From: Cronobacter dublinensis subsp. dublinensis LMG 23823
GTDB lineage: Bacteria > Pseudomonadota > Gammaproteobacteria > Enterobacterales > Enterobacteriaceae
Direction: 5' to 3'
NCBI RefSeq assembly: GCF_001277235.1
Contig: NZ_CP012266.1
Coordinates: forward strand, 3,348,001 to 3,412,000
DNA length: 64,000 nucleotides
The position numbers were made by a program, and so were the translations under genes. Below are positions 31,035 to 39,158 of this stretch, piece by piece. Positions within the stretch are counted from its first letter, which is position 1, and each line of letters starts with the position of its first letter. The notes below the pieces were generated by a model. The model was given only the letters and a program-made list of their open reading frames with translations, searched no databases and had not been told where the DNA came from.

Positions 31035-31041
31035 ATGGCGT

Positions 31042-32253
31042 TTACTCGCCCGTCCAGCCTGACCCGTCGATAAAAATCACCCGGTCATCCAGCCACTGAC
31101 GCACAATGTTGTCAGCGCCTTTGCGGGCATTCTCCGCAGTCCAGCCGCGATCGTTTTGCAGCCACGCTTGTGTCGCTTTTCGCGCAGGCTCAATCGCCGC
31201 CAGCGCTTTCTCACGCTGCGCTTTCGGCCATGCCGCGTCGTCTTTCCACTCGCGGATCTCCTGCTCGGGATCCTGCTGTTTTTTATCCTGAGCGGCAACG
31301 TTAAGGTAGTCTTCCGGTTTTACCGTCACATGCAGTTCGAATATTTCCCAGTCCGCATAGCTGGAGTACTTGATGGTGCCGGCGCCATCGCTGGCTTTCT
31401 CTAACGGCTCGCTGAATGCCTCGTTCAATGCAGTCCAGGCAGGCGAGTCGAAAATCACATCCTGCGGCTTACAGATGGGCGCAAAACCGTCACGCGTCGA
31501 GCCATACAGCGAACCGAACGCCTCGTAGGCCGCCTGCCCCTGAGCTTCAAAAATAAAGCAGTGCACGTAAGGACGGTCATCGTCGTTATCACGCTGATAG
31601 TCCATTTTTTCGATATTCATACGCAGAAGCGTCAGCACCGCCTTGTCTTTACTCTCTTTCGGATCCTTTTCGATATCCTTCATGATGGAGTAAGCAAAGT
31701 CATCGTCGCGCAGCCCGTCCAGCGCCATCTGATGACGTTTACTGGCTTCCTGGGCCGTCACGCCGCTGGCTGGCACGAAATGATTCAGGTAAACCAGCCA
31801 CGCCGAAGCAAGCGGCGTCTGGTAGGCGCGCAGTTTATCAGCGGCGTTAACCGGCGAATCCGGGATCAGGCTGACTGCCGTATCGAAGTCATGCGTGGCG
31901 CGGCGCGCCATATCGTTGAGCGTCCCGGCGCGCGTTTTCATCGTGTCGGTCAGGCAGGCCTGAATCTCATTAGCGCTACCTGCGCAGGCGTTACGGGTTT
32001 TCAGCCAGGCGCGCTGTTCGATACGTAACGCCGCGGCTTCCTGCGCGGGCAGGCTGCCCATCGCACGCAGGTAATCATCGTTAATTTTGCTGTCGAGTTC
32101 GCCGAGCGTCTGCTGCTGGCAAATGGCGTGTTCGACGGGCGTGCCTGCTTTATCGCAATCAAAAGACGCGGCAACAGCGGGGCTTGCGCCGCAGGCGAGC
32201 GTAACGCACAAAGCGAGACGACGAAGCGTCGTCAGCCGGAAGGTGGCTTTCAT
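31042..32253 (-). CDS. Secreted protein with LprI N-terminal (DUF1311) domain
   Basis: A 403-residue exported protein. The ATG at 32253 with AAGGA 5 bases upstream is preferred over a TTG five codons earlier. The signal peptide MKATFRLTTLRRLALCVTL... ends near ASPAVAA. Residues 30-115 match the lysozyme-inhibitor LprI-type domain: four cysteines (FDCDKAGTP, HAICQQQ, NACAG, QACL) and the pattern LGELDSKINDDYLRAM. The remaining 280 residues have no family I can name; they are acidic and lack membrane segments. The LprI name comes from a mycobacterial lysozyme inhibitor, so inhibition here is only a possibility. It sits between bamD and raiA, a position empty in E. coli. Confidence 0.8.
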   Translation of the reverse strand: MKATFRLTTLRRLALCVTLACGASPAVAASFDCDKAGTPVEHAICQQQTLGELDSKINDDYLRAMGSLPAQEAAALRIEQRAWLKTRNACAGSANEIQACLTDTMKTRAGTLNDMARRATHDFDTAVSLIPDSPVNAADKLRAYQTPLASAWLVYLNHFVPASGVTAQEASKRHQMALDGLRDDDFAYSIMKDIEKDPKESKDKAVLTLLRMNIEKMDYQRDNDDDRPYVHCFIFEAQGQAAYEAFGSLYGSTRDGFAPICKPQDVIFDSPAWTALNEAFSEPLEKASDGAGTIKYSSYADWEIFELHVTVKPEDYLNVAAQDKKQQDPEQEIREWKDDAAWPKAQREKALAAIEPARKATQAWLQNDRGWTAENARKGADNIVRQWLDDRVIFIDGSGWTGE

Positions 32254-32525
32254 AACAATCCTTTTCAAGTAAAGACCTGCGAGTCGGGCAGAAGTCGCGC
32301 GCTATTATTGCTTAAGGCAGGAATTTCGAGGAGCTCTTAAAAAAGGTATACGCGAAAATTGCTAAAAAACAGCCAGAGAGGTGGTAGTGCTGAAAGTGTG
32401 TGCAAAGAAGCCTGGCGAGTTAACTCATCGACTATGACCGCTTTTCATGAGGGCGACAAGCGAAATCTGCCCTCTTCCTGTCCTGTCTCACAAAAGCGTT
32501 TCATTGACAAAAAGTGACAAAATTA

Positions 32526-32572
32526 AGTGATCTTAATCACACAAATTGACGCTGTGGCGGTTATGCTAAAAT
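32526..32572 (+). promoter_or_regulatory. raiA promoter with a CRP-like site
   Basis: AGTGA-TCTTAA-TCACA (32526-32541) is a near-consensus CRP dyad. TTGACG (32546-32551), a 15-base spacer and an extended -10 TGCTAAAAT (-10 at 32567-32572) follow. The site would sit about 45 bases before the start, an activating position. E. coli raiA is known to be CRP-dependent. The stretch 32254-32525 upstream shows nothing else I can support. Confidence 0.65.
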
Positions 32573-32604
32573 TACCAAGACGGGAAAGACAAGAGGTAAC
32601 ATTT

Positions 32605-32946
32605 ATGACAATGAACATTACCAGCAAACAGATGGAAATCACCCCCGCTATCCGCCAGCACGTCGCCGACCGTCTCGCCAAACTTGAAAAATGGCAAACT
32701 CATCTGATTAATCCGCATATCATTTTATCTAAAGAACCCCAGGGGTTCGTCGCTGACGCCACCATCAATACGCCCAACGGCCATCTGGTCGCCAGCGCTA
32801 AACATGAAGATATGTACACGGCCATCAACGAATTAATTAACAAGCTGGAAAGGCAACTGAATAAAGTCCAGCACAAAGGTGAAGCCCGCCGTACCACCGG
32901 CTCGGTGAAAGACGCCAACTTCGCTGAAGTCGAAGAAGAAGAGTAA
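32605..32946 (+). CDS. raiA: Ribosome-associated inhibitor RaiA (YfiA, short HPF)
   Basis: Binds the decoding channel of idle 70S ribosomes in stationary phase and cold shock, stabilising monomers. The ATG at 32605 (MTMNITSKQMEITPAIRQHV) after AAGAGG gives 113 residues, as in E. coli; the open frame's 26 earlier codons are non-coding. The acidic C-terminal tail (EVEEEE) is preserved and distinguishes RaiA from the shorter Hpf paralogue. Followed by a strong terminator. Confidence 0.97.
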   Translation: MTMNITSKQMEITPAIRQHVADRLAKLEKWQTHLINPHIILSKEPQGFVADATINTPNGHLVASAKHEDMYTAINELINKLERQLNKVQHKGEARRTTGSVKDANFAEVEEEE

Positions 32947-32970
32947 TACCCCCTGCGTCATCCTTTACCA

Positions 32971-32993
32971 CGCGCCTTCGGGCGCGTTTTTTA
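32971..32993 (+). terminator. Terminator of raiA
   Basis: CGCGCC-TTCG-GGCGCG with a UUCG-type tetraloop, followed by TTTTTTA. The pheL -35 TTGACA (32994-32999) begins immediately after it. Confidence 0.92.
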
Positions 32994-33050
32994 TTGACAG
33001 AACAAAAAGGGAGCGGGTACTTTACCGGTATGCTTTTTAAGGAAACACTC

Positions 33051-33098
33051 ATGAAACAACACCCGTTTTTCTTCGCTTTCTTTTTTACCTTCCCCTGA
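33051..33098 (+). CDS. pheL: pheA leader peptide PheL
   Basis: A 15-codon leader reading [15 protein letters not shown], with seven phenylalanines (E. coli [15 protein letters not shown]). Ribosome stalling at Phe codons when charged tRNA-Phe is scarce lets transcription pass the attenuator at 33146-33173. AAGGA lies about 8 bases upstream of the ATG. A promoter with TTGACA (32994-32999) and a poor -10 (about 33017-33023) precedes it. Confidence 0.95.
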   Translation: [15 protein letters not shown]

Positions 33099-33145
33099 AC
33101 GGGAGGCGTGTCGTCGTATCAGAAAGCAAGCGAAGACGAACTAAC

Positions 33146-33173
33146 AGGCCTCCCACTCCGGGGGGCCTTTTTT
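33146..33173 (+). terminator. pheA attenuator
   Basis: AGGCCTCCC-ACTCC-GGGGGGCCT followed by TTTTT, between pheL and pheA. The segment after pheL (33099-33145) contains the competing pairing partners of the classical Phe attenuator. Confidence 0.92.
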
Positions 33174-33196
33174 ATGGCTATACACAAGGTGGCGTT

Positions 33197-34357
33197 ATGA
33201 CTGCGGAAAACCCGTTGCTGGCCCTGCGCGATAAAATTAGCGCGCTGGATGAACAATTACTCGCCCTGCTGGCGCAACGCCGGGCGCTGGCAGTTGACGT
33301 GGGTAAAGCGAAACTCGCCACCCATCGGCCAGTGAGGGATATCGATCGCGAGCGCGATCTGCTGGAGCGGCTGATTGACATCGGCAAAGCCCATCATCTC
33401 GACGCACATTACATCACCCGGCTCTTTCAGCTCATTATCGAAGACTCCGTGCTCACACAGCAGGCGCTCCTTCAGCAGCATCTTAACCAGACTAACCCGC
33501 ACTCTGCCCGCGTCGCGTTTCTCGGCCCGAAAGGCTCCTACTCGCACCTTGCCGCCCGTCAATATGCCGCCCGCCATTTCGATCAGTTTATTGAAAGCGG
33601 CTGCGCGAAATTCCACGACATTTTCAACCAGGTCGAAACGGGTCAGGCCGATTACGCTGTAGTGCCTATTGAAAACACCAGCTCCGGCGCGATCAACGAC
33701 GTCTACGACCTGCTGCAACACACTAGCCTGTCGATTGTCGGCGAGCTGACGCTGCCTATCGACCACTGCGTGCTGGTCTCCACCTCCACCACGCTTGAGA
33801 AAATTGAAACCGTCTACAGCCATCCGCAGCCTTTCCAGCAGTGCAGCCAGTTCCTCAAGCGCTACCCGAACTGGAAAATCGAGTATTGCGAAAGCACCGC
33901 GGCGGCAATGGAGAAAGTAGCGCATGCGAATTCGCCGTATGTCGCCGCCCTCGGCAGCGAGGCGGGCGGCGCGCTGTACGGCTTGCAGGTGCTGGAGCGC
34001 AATCTCGCCAACCAGACCCAAAACATTACCCGTTTTGTGGTGCTGGCCCGTAAGGCGATTAATGTTTCCGATCAGGTCCCGGCGAAAACCACGCTGCTGA
34101 TGGCGACAGGACAACAGGCTGGCGCGCTGGTCGAAGCGCTGCTGGTGCTGCGTAATCACAACCTGATGATGACGAAGCTGGAATCGCGCCCGATTAACGG
34201 CAACCCGTGGGAAGAGATGTTCTATCTGGATATCCAGGCGAATCTTCAGGACGCGCCGATGCAGCTGGCGCTGAAAGAGCTGACGGAGATTACGCGCTCA
34301 ATGAAAGTGCTGGGCTGCTACCCCAGCGAAAATGTCGTGCCGGTAGACCCGGCATAA
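33197..34357 (+). CDS. pheA: Bifunctional chorismate mutase / prephenate dehydratase PheA
   Basis: Converts chorismate to prephenate and then to phenylpyruvate, the committed steps to phenylalanine. The product is 386 residues, the E. coli length. The AroQ chorismate mutase domain covers 1-90 (LRDKISALDEQLLALLAQRR). The dehydratase domain covers about 100-285 (AFLGPKGSYSHLAARQYA, PIENTSSGAINDVYDLL). The C-terminal ACT domain carries the Phe-binding motifs GALVEALLVLRNHN and LESRP. Controlled by pheL attenuation and probably by feedback through the ACT domain. Confidence 0.97.
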   Translation: MTAENPLLALRDKISALDEQLLALLAQRRALAVDVGKAKLATHRPVRDIDRERDLLERLIDIGKAHHLDAHYITRLFQLIIEDSVLTQQALLQQHLNQTNPHSARVAFLGPKGSYSHLAARQYAARHFDQFIESGCAKFHDIFNQVETGQADYAVVPIENTSSGAINDVYDLLQHTSLSIVGELTLPIDHCVLVSTSTTLEKIETVYSHPQPFQQCSQFLKRYPNWKIEYCESTAAAMEKVAHANSPYVAALGSEAGGALYGLQVLERNLANQTQNITRFVVLARKAINVSDQVPAKTTLLMATGQQAGALVEALLVLRNHNLMMTKLESRPINGNPWEEMFYLDIQANLQDAPMQLALKELTEITRSMKVLGCYPSENVVPVDPA

Positions 34358-34363
34358 GGTAAC

Positions 34364-34390
34364 GCGGCCGGACGCCCCGGCCGCTTTTTT
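34364..34390 (+). terminator. Terminator of pheA
   Basis: GCGGCCGG-ACGCC-CCGGCCGC perfect stem followed by TTTTTT. Confidence 0.92.
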
Positions 34391-35259
34391 CACCCTTTAA
34401 ATTTCGGCTTCGGCACACCGGCGACCAGCGTTTCCAGCGTGAAAATCGCGCCTGAGAGCGGACGCTGCGCCAGTTCTTCCTGCTCCATATTTTCCCGCGT
34501 GGTGGTGATATAGAGCGTTTTCATATCCGCCCCGCCAAAACAGACCATCGTCGGGCAGCGCACCGGCAGCCTGTGCTCTTCAAGTTGTTCGCCCTGCGGG
34601 GAGAACCGCGCGATGCGGTGGCCATCAAACAGCGCCGTCCAGTAACAGCCTTCGACATCCAGCGCCGCGCCGTCCGGGATGCCCTCGCCTTCGCCGAAGG
34701 TTCTGAATACCTCGCGCTTGCCCGGCTCGCCCTGCTCATCCAACGGCGTGCGATAAATCACGCCTTTCGGCGTATCTGAGGTATACATCCAGCGCTTGTC
34801 CGGGCTGAACGCCAGGCCATTGGCACCGTGAATATCGCTCTGAATGACATGCGCGCTCAGATCGTTATCGACGCGCACCAGCAGCGCGCCTTTGTAATCG
34901 CCCGGTGCCCAGAAAGTACCGGCGTAAAAACGTCCGTCGCTATCGGTACCGCCGTCGTTAAAACGCGCCAGCGCCGGATTATTGGGGTTGTCGCAAATTT
35001 TGCGCCCCAGAATGCCGCGCTCGTCGGCAAGCCAGATGCCGCTTCGCAGCGCGACGATAAAACCGCCTTTTTCACGCAGCGCGAAACAGCCCACCTCTTC
35101 CGGAAACTGCCAGACCCGGTGTTCGCCGCTGTGCGGGTGGTAGCGATGGATCTCCTGCTCCAGGATATCGGCCCAGTAGAGCGCCTGCTCCTGCGCGTCC
35201 CAGGTCGGGCATTCCGGCAGGTGACCGGTATAATCAAACAACAGCTGCGGTTGCGCCAT
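34390..35259 (-). CDS. SMP-30/gluconolactonase family protein
   Basis: A 289-residue soluble six-bladed beta-propeller of the SMP-30/gluconolaconase/LRE family; probably a metal-dependent sugar-lactone hydrolase, substrate unknown. I prefer the ATG at 35259 (MAQPQLLFDYTG) because AAGGA lies 8 bases upstream; the ATG at 35268 directly abuts that site. Family motifs include the N-terminal metal glutamate in LPECPTWD, RFNDGGTDSDGRFYAGT, and HGANGLAFSPDKRWMYTSDT. It lies between pheA and tyrA, right behind the tyrA terminator, a position with no gene in E. coli. Confidence 0.87.
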   Translation of the reverse strand: MAQPQLLFDYTGHLPECPTWDAQEQALYWADILEQEIHRYHPHSGEHRVWQFPEEVGCFALREKGGFIVALRSGIWLADERGILGRKICDNPNNPALARFNDGGTDSDGRFYAGTFWAPGDYKGALLVRVDNDLSAHVIQSDIHGANGLAFSPDKRWMYTSDTPKGVIYRTPLDEQGEPGKREVFRTFGEGEGIPDGAALDVEGCYWTALFDGHRIARFSPQGEQLEEHRLPVRCPTMVCFGGADMKTLYITTTRENMEQEELAQRPLSGAIFTLETLVAGVPKPKFKG

Positions 35260-35280
35260 TTCGTTCATCCTTTTTCGCCA

Positions 35281-35314
35281 TAAAAAAAGCCAGCGGACTG
35301 GCCCACTGGCTTTT
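35281..35314 (-). terminator. Terminator of the aroF-tyrA operon
   Basis: On the minus strand, AAAAGCCAGTGG and CCGCTGGCTTTTTTT pair around a short loop. It separates tyrA from the SMP-30 gene, whose ribosome site starts within 15 bases, so SMP-30 expression may rely on read-through. Confidence 0.85.
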
Positions 35315-35334
35315 GAGTATAAGCGGCTTTTGCG

Positions 35335-36456
35335 TTACTGGCGGCTGTCGTTTGCCTGACGCAGCAGCGTGCGGCTCTCCTGCTGGAACCGCTTCGCATA
35401 ATCGCCGAACCAGTGCTCGACTTTGCGGAAGCTGTCGATAAAGGCGCGTTTGTCGCCCTGCTCCAGCAGTCCAATCGCCTCGCCGAACCGCTGGTAGTAA
35501 CGCTTGATAAGCGACAGGTTACCCGGCGACGACATAATAATATCCGCGTAAAGCTGCGGGTCCTGCGCAAAGAGGCGGCCCACCATCGCAAGCTCCAGCC
35601 GGTAAATCGGCGAGGAGAGCGCCAGCAGCTGCTCCAGCTGCACATTTTCTTCGGCCAGATGCAGACCGTAGGCAAATGTCGCGAAGTGGCGCAGCGCCTG
35701 GATAAACGCCATGTTCTGATCGTGCTCTACCGCGCTGATGCGGTGCAGCCGCGCGCCCCAGACCTGGATTTGCTCAAGGAACCACTGATACGCCTCTGGC
35801 TTGCGCCCGTCGCAGTAGACCACCACCTGTTTGGCAAGGCTGCCGCTGTCCGGCCCGAACATGGGGTGCAGGCCAAGCACCGGGCCGTGATGCACTTCCA
35901 GCATCGCCTGCAGCGGCACGTTTTTCACCGACGTTAAATCCACCAGCACGCAATCTTCCGGTAGCGGCGGTAGTTTGCGGATAACCGCTTCCGTCAGGTG
36001 CACCGGCACGCTGACGATAACCATACCGGCGTCGGCGCACAGCGTCGCGGCCTGCGGCCAGTCCTGCTGCTCCAGAATTCGCACCTGATAACCGGAGAGC
36101 GTCAGCATTTTTTCAAACAGCTGGCCCATCTGCCCGCCGCCGCCGACAATTACCACGGGGCGCAGCGCCGGGTTAAGCGTTTTAAAACCTTTATCGTTTT
36201 CGCTGGAATACGACTCGCGCATTACGCGCCGCAACACATCTTCGATAAGATCCGGCGGCACGCCGAGCGACTCGGCCTCTTCACGGCGCGACGCCAGCAT
36301 AGAGGCTTCGCGCTCCGGCACATAAATCGGCAGGCCGTAACAGCTTTTTACTTCACCGACTTCCGCCACCAGCTCCAGACGGCGCGCCAGCAGCCCCAGC
36401 AGCGCCTTATCCACTTCATCGATTTGATCGCGCAGCGCGGTCAGTTCAGCCACCAT
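35335..36456 (-). CDS. tyrA: Bifunctional chorismate mutase / prephenate dehydrogenase TyrA
   Basis: Converts chorismate to prephenate and then, with NAD+, to 4-hydroxyphenylpyruvate for tyrosine. The ATG at 36456 (MVAELTALRDQIDEVDKALL) gives 373 residues, as in E. coli; 33 further in-frame upstream codons overlap the aroF end and are not family-like. The AroQ mutase domain covers 1-90, and the Rossmann NAD motif VVIVGGGGQMGQLFEKML begins near 100. GLHPMFGPDSGSLAKQ and the helical dimerisation domain follow. Second gene of the aroF-tyrA operon, 10 bases after aroF. Confidence 0.97.
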   Translation of the reverse strand: MVAELTALRDQIDEVDKALLGLLARRLELVAEVGEVKSCYGLPIYVPEREASMLASRREEAESLGVPPDLIEDVLRRVMRESYSSENDKGFKTLNPALRPVVIVGGGGQMGQLFEKMLTLSGYQVRILEQQDWPQAATLCADAGMVIVSVPVHLTEAVIRKLPPLPEDCVLVDLTSVKNVPLQAMLEVHHGPVLGLHPMFGPDSGSLAKQVVVYCDGRKPEAYQWFLEQIQVWGARLHRISAVEHDQNMAFIQALRHFATFAYGLHLAEENVQLEQLLALSSPIYRLELAMVGRLFAQDPQLYADIIMSSPGNLSLIKRYYQRFGEAIGLLEQGDKRAFIDSFRKVEHWFGDYAKRFQQESRTLLRQANDSRQ

Positions 36457-36466
36457 CGTTAACCCC

Positions 36467-37537
36467 TTACGCCAGACGCTCAGCAAGCGCCCCTTGCAGA
36501 TCCTGATGAAGCTCGCGCAGCAGCGCTTCCGTGGTTTCCCAGCTGATGCAGGCATCCGTCACGGAAACGCCGTATTTCATGGCGCTGCGTGGCTGTTCGG
36601 AAGACTGATTGCCTTCGTGAATATGGCTTTCAATCATCAGGCCGATAATCGACCGGTTGCCGTCTTTGATCTGCGCAACGGCGGATTCCGCGACGCCCGG
36701 CTGGCGACGGTAATCTTTATTCGAGTTGCCGTGGCTGCAGTCGATCATCAGCGCCGGGCGCAGGCCCGCCTGCTCCATCTCTTTTTCGCACTGCGCCACA
36801 TCCGCCGGGCTGTAGTTCGGCGCTTTGCCGCCGCGCAGGATCACATGACCATCCGGGTTGCCCTGGGTTTGCAGCAGACAAACCTGGCCTGCCTGGTTGA
36901 TGCCGACGAAACGGTGCGGCATAGCGGCGGCGCGCATTGCGTTAATGGCGGTCGCGAGGCTGCCGTCGGTGCCGTTTTTAAAACCGACCGGCATTGAGAG
37001 GCCAGACGCCATTTCGCGGTGCGTCTGCGATTCCGTGGTACGCGCGCCAATCGCGGACCAGCTAAAAAGATCGCCCAGGTATTGCGGGCTGTTCGGGTCG
37101 AGCGCTTCGGTCGCGAGCGGCAACCCGAGGCTCACCAGCTCCACCAGCAGGCTACGGGCGATTTTCAGACCTGCTTCCACATCAAACGAGCCATCCATAT
37201 GAGGATCGTTAATCAGCCCTTTCCAGCCCACCGTGGTGCGGGGCTTTTCAAAATAGACGCGCATAACCAGATAGAGACTATCGCTGACCTGTTCGGACAG
37301 GGCTTTAAAACGACGAGCATAATCAATCGCGGCTTCAGGATCGTGGATCGAGCAAGGTCCACACACCACAAGCAAACGCGGATCGCGACCGGCGATAATA
37401 TCGGAGATGGTCTGGCGAGAGCGCGCCACCTGCGCCTCCTGTTCTACAGTCAGCGGAAACTCGGCTTTCAGTTGGTCAGGAGTGATTAATACCTGTTCAT
37501 CGGCGATATGAACATTATTCAGCGCGTCTTTTTGCAT
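36467..37537 (-). CDS. aroF: 3-deoxy-7-phosphoheptulonate synthase AroF (Tyr-sensitive)
   Basis: First enzyme of the shikimate pathway, condensing phosphoenolpyruvate and erythrose 4-phosphate. The product is 356 residues, as in E. coli. Motifs include VVCGPCSIHDPEAAIDYARR, GARTTESQTHREMASGLSMP and DCSHGNSNKDYRRQP, with metal-binding Cys and His. The tyrosine-sensitive assignment rests on the best match to AroF and on the pairing with tyrA. TyrR boxes lie upstream. Confidence 0.97.
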   Translation of the reverse strand: MQKDALNNVHIADEQVLITPDQLKAEFPLTVEQEAQVARSRQTISDIIAGRDPRLLVVCGPCSIHDPEAAIDYARRFKALSEQVSDSLYLVMRVYFEKPRTTVGWKGLINDPHMDGSFDVEAGLKIARSLLVELVSLGLPLATEALDPNSPQYLGDLFSWSAIGARTTESQTHREMASGLSMPVGFKNGTDGSLATAINAMRAAAMPHRFVGINQAGQVCLLQTQGNPDGHVILRGGKAPNYSPADVAQCEKEMEQAGLRPALMIDCSHGNSNKDYRRQPGVAESAVAQIKDGNRSIIGLMIESHIHEGNQSSEQPRSAMKYGVSVTDACISWETTEALLRELHQDLQGALAERLA

Positions 37538-37594
37538 GATAGCGATCCTGTAAGTTTGCTCGTTGCGATAGTTTTCCTCTGCGAGGAGGGTTTA

Positions 37595-37702
37595 ACAATA
37601 CCATACGCGGTAAAGATTTCAATCCACAATACGTACCGATAACTTTACATTAATAAAATAAATGGCGCTAAACAGGCATAAATATGTAATATTTATTTTA
37701 CA
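37595..37702 (-). promoter_or_regulatory. aroF promoter with TyrR boxes
   Basis: TTGAAA (37622-37617), a 16-base spacer and TATTGT (37600-37595) with extended TG form the promoter. A strong TyrR box, TGTAAT-ATTTAT-TTTACA, lies at 37685-37702 (consensus TGTAAA-N6-TTTACA). A weaker one, CGTACC-GATAAC-TTTACA, lies at 37632-37649 next to the -35. This two-box arrangement suits tyrosine-dependent repression. Confidence 0.8.
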
Positions 37703-37708
37703 GTTAAT

Positions 37709-37734
37709 GAAAAGGCGGGCTTCCCCGCCTCGTT
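37709..37734 (-). terminator. Terminator of the PepSY gene
   Basis: AGGCGGG-GAAG-CCCGCCT (read on the minus strand) followed by TTTTC, directly after the PepSY gene stop. Confidence 0.75.
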
Positions 37735-37735
37735 T

Positions 37736-39103
37736 TCACTGTGCCTTATGCGTGAGGGTTTTAGTGCCCCCCTGCCGCCAGCGCCAGTAATCCATTATCA
37801 GCAGTATAGCGAGGCTGACGCCCATGACCGGCAGCGCCAGGCCCAGCAGCACGGCAACGGCCAGGGTAATAACGCGCCAGACGGGCGGCAGATTTAGCCA
37901 GCCCTGGCTTAGCGTCGCGGCAGGGCTCACCAGCGGCCCCGGCGGACGACGCAGCCACCAGAGACGGTAACCAAGCACAATCGCGACGCACAGCGCCAAA
38001 CCAAACGCGACCAGCAACAGCTGGTTCGCCAACCCGAACAGCACGCCCATATGGAAATCAACGCCCCAGCGCGTCAGCTTTGCCATCAGCGGGTAATCGG
38101 CAAAGCGGGTGGCGTCGATAACGCGCAGCGTGACGCCATCCACCGCGACGGCATCCACCTGCGTGGGCCAGGCGCGATCGATCTCCGTGACGGTCCAGGC
38201 CCGTCCCGCCTCGCGCGGCGGGCGAATCTCAAGTTTGCCAGCGTCGATGCCCGCGCCTCTCGCCGCCGCCAGCACGCGGTCATACAGGCTCGCATCGATG
38301 GACGGCGCAGGCATGTTCATCACGCCGTGATGCATATGATGCTCCGCGTGCGGGTCGTGCGGCGGCGCGTCGCCCTGCAGCTGCGTGTTAACCTGCGGCG
38401 TCAGCCAGCCGAACGCGGCGCGCATTTTATCGACGTTCGCACCCGCCCACTGCGACCAGGTGAGCCCGGTCGCCGAAAACAGCAGCATGCCCGCGAGCAA
38501 TACCCAGCCGAGGCCTGCGTGCAGGCGGCGCGTATTCTGAAACGTGTTACTCATACGCCGCTTCGGGCGGGTTAAGTACCAGAGCGCGATGCCGCCGAGC
38601 GCCGTCACCCACATCCATGACGCCGCCAGTTCGCTGTAAACGCGGCCCACATTACCGAGCAGCAGCGAGCGGTGCGCGTAATCTATCCACTGACGCAGCG
38701 GCAAGATGCCGCTGGTGCCGTACACGGTCATATCGCCTTTCACCGCGAGCGACACCGGGTCGATAAATACCGCCCGCGATTCTGACTCGCCAAGCGCCGG
38801 ATCGGCGAACATCACGCGCGTTGTCTCGCCAGGCGTCAACGCCGGGCGCACCGCCGAGAGGCGCAGCTCGCCGCCGGTGCGGTGTTCCGCCGCCGCGACC
38901 TGTAGCGCCAGCGGCTGACGCTCGCCGGACGTTGCGCCAGAAAGCGCGTCGCGATAGATCCAGTTTTCAAGCTGCGGCGTGGCGACATACAGCGTGCCGG
39001 TCAGCGCGGCCACGAAGATAAACGGCCCGATAAACAGACCAATATAAAAATGAAGGCGTCGCAGCAGGTTTACCCATGCCGCGCGCGGGGTGCAGGAAGT
39101 CAT
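37736..39103 (-). CDS. PepSY-associated transmembrane protein
   Basis: A 455-residue inner-membrane protein of the PepSY_TM family, often found with siderophore or copper genes and thought to take part in metal reduction or uptake. Hydrophobic segments lie near residues 18-38, 162-180, 195-212, 352-378 and 405-440. Conserved pieces include RRLHFYIGLFIGPFIFVAAL, LTGTLYV, RQWIDYAHRSLLLG and RRLHAGLGWVLLAGMLLF, whose histidines could bind haem or metal. A soluble loop has a His cluster (HDPHAEHHMHHG). Probably co-transcribed after the DUF2946 gene, 55 bases upstream. Function not established. Confidence 0.82.
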   Translation of the reverse strand: MTSCTPRAAWVNLLRRLHFYIGLFIGPFIFVAALTGTLYVATPQLENWIYRDALSGATSGERQPLALQVAAAEHRTGGELRLSAVRPALTPGETTRVMFADPALGESESRAVFIDPVSLAVKGDMTVYGTSGILPLRQWIDYAHRSLLLGNVGRVYSELAASWMWVTALGGIALWYLTRPKRRMSNTFQNTRRLHAGLGWVLLAGMLLFSATGLTWSQWAGANVDKMRAAFGWLTPQVNTQLQGDAPPHDPHAEHHMHHGVMNMPAPSIDASLYDRVLAAARGAGIDAGKLEIRPPREAGRAWTVTEIDRAWPTQVDAVAVDGVTLRVIDATRFADYPLMAKLTRWGVDFHMGVLFGLANQLLLVAFGLALCVAIVLGYRLWWLRRPPGPLVSPAATLSQGWLNLPPVWRVITLAVAVLLGLALPVMGVSLAILLIMDYWRWRQGGTKTLTHKAQ

Positions 39104-39158
39104 ACTTTTCCTTTTTTAAAAGCAGAAGGTAGCGCTGCGCCTTAGCGCAGAGAGTTTT

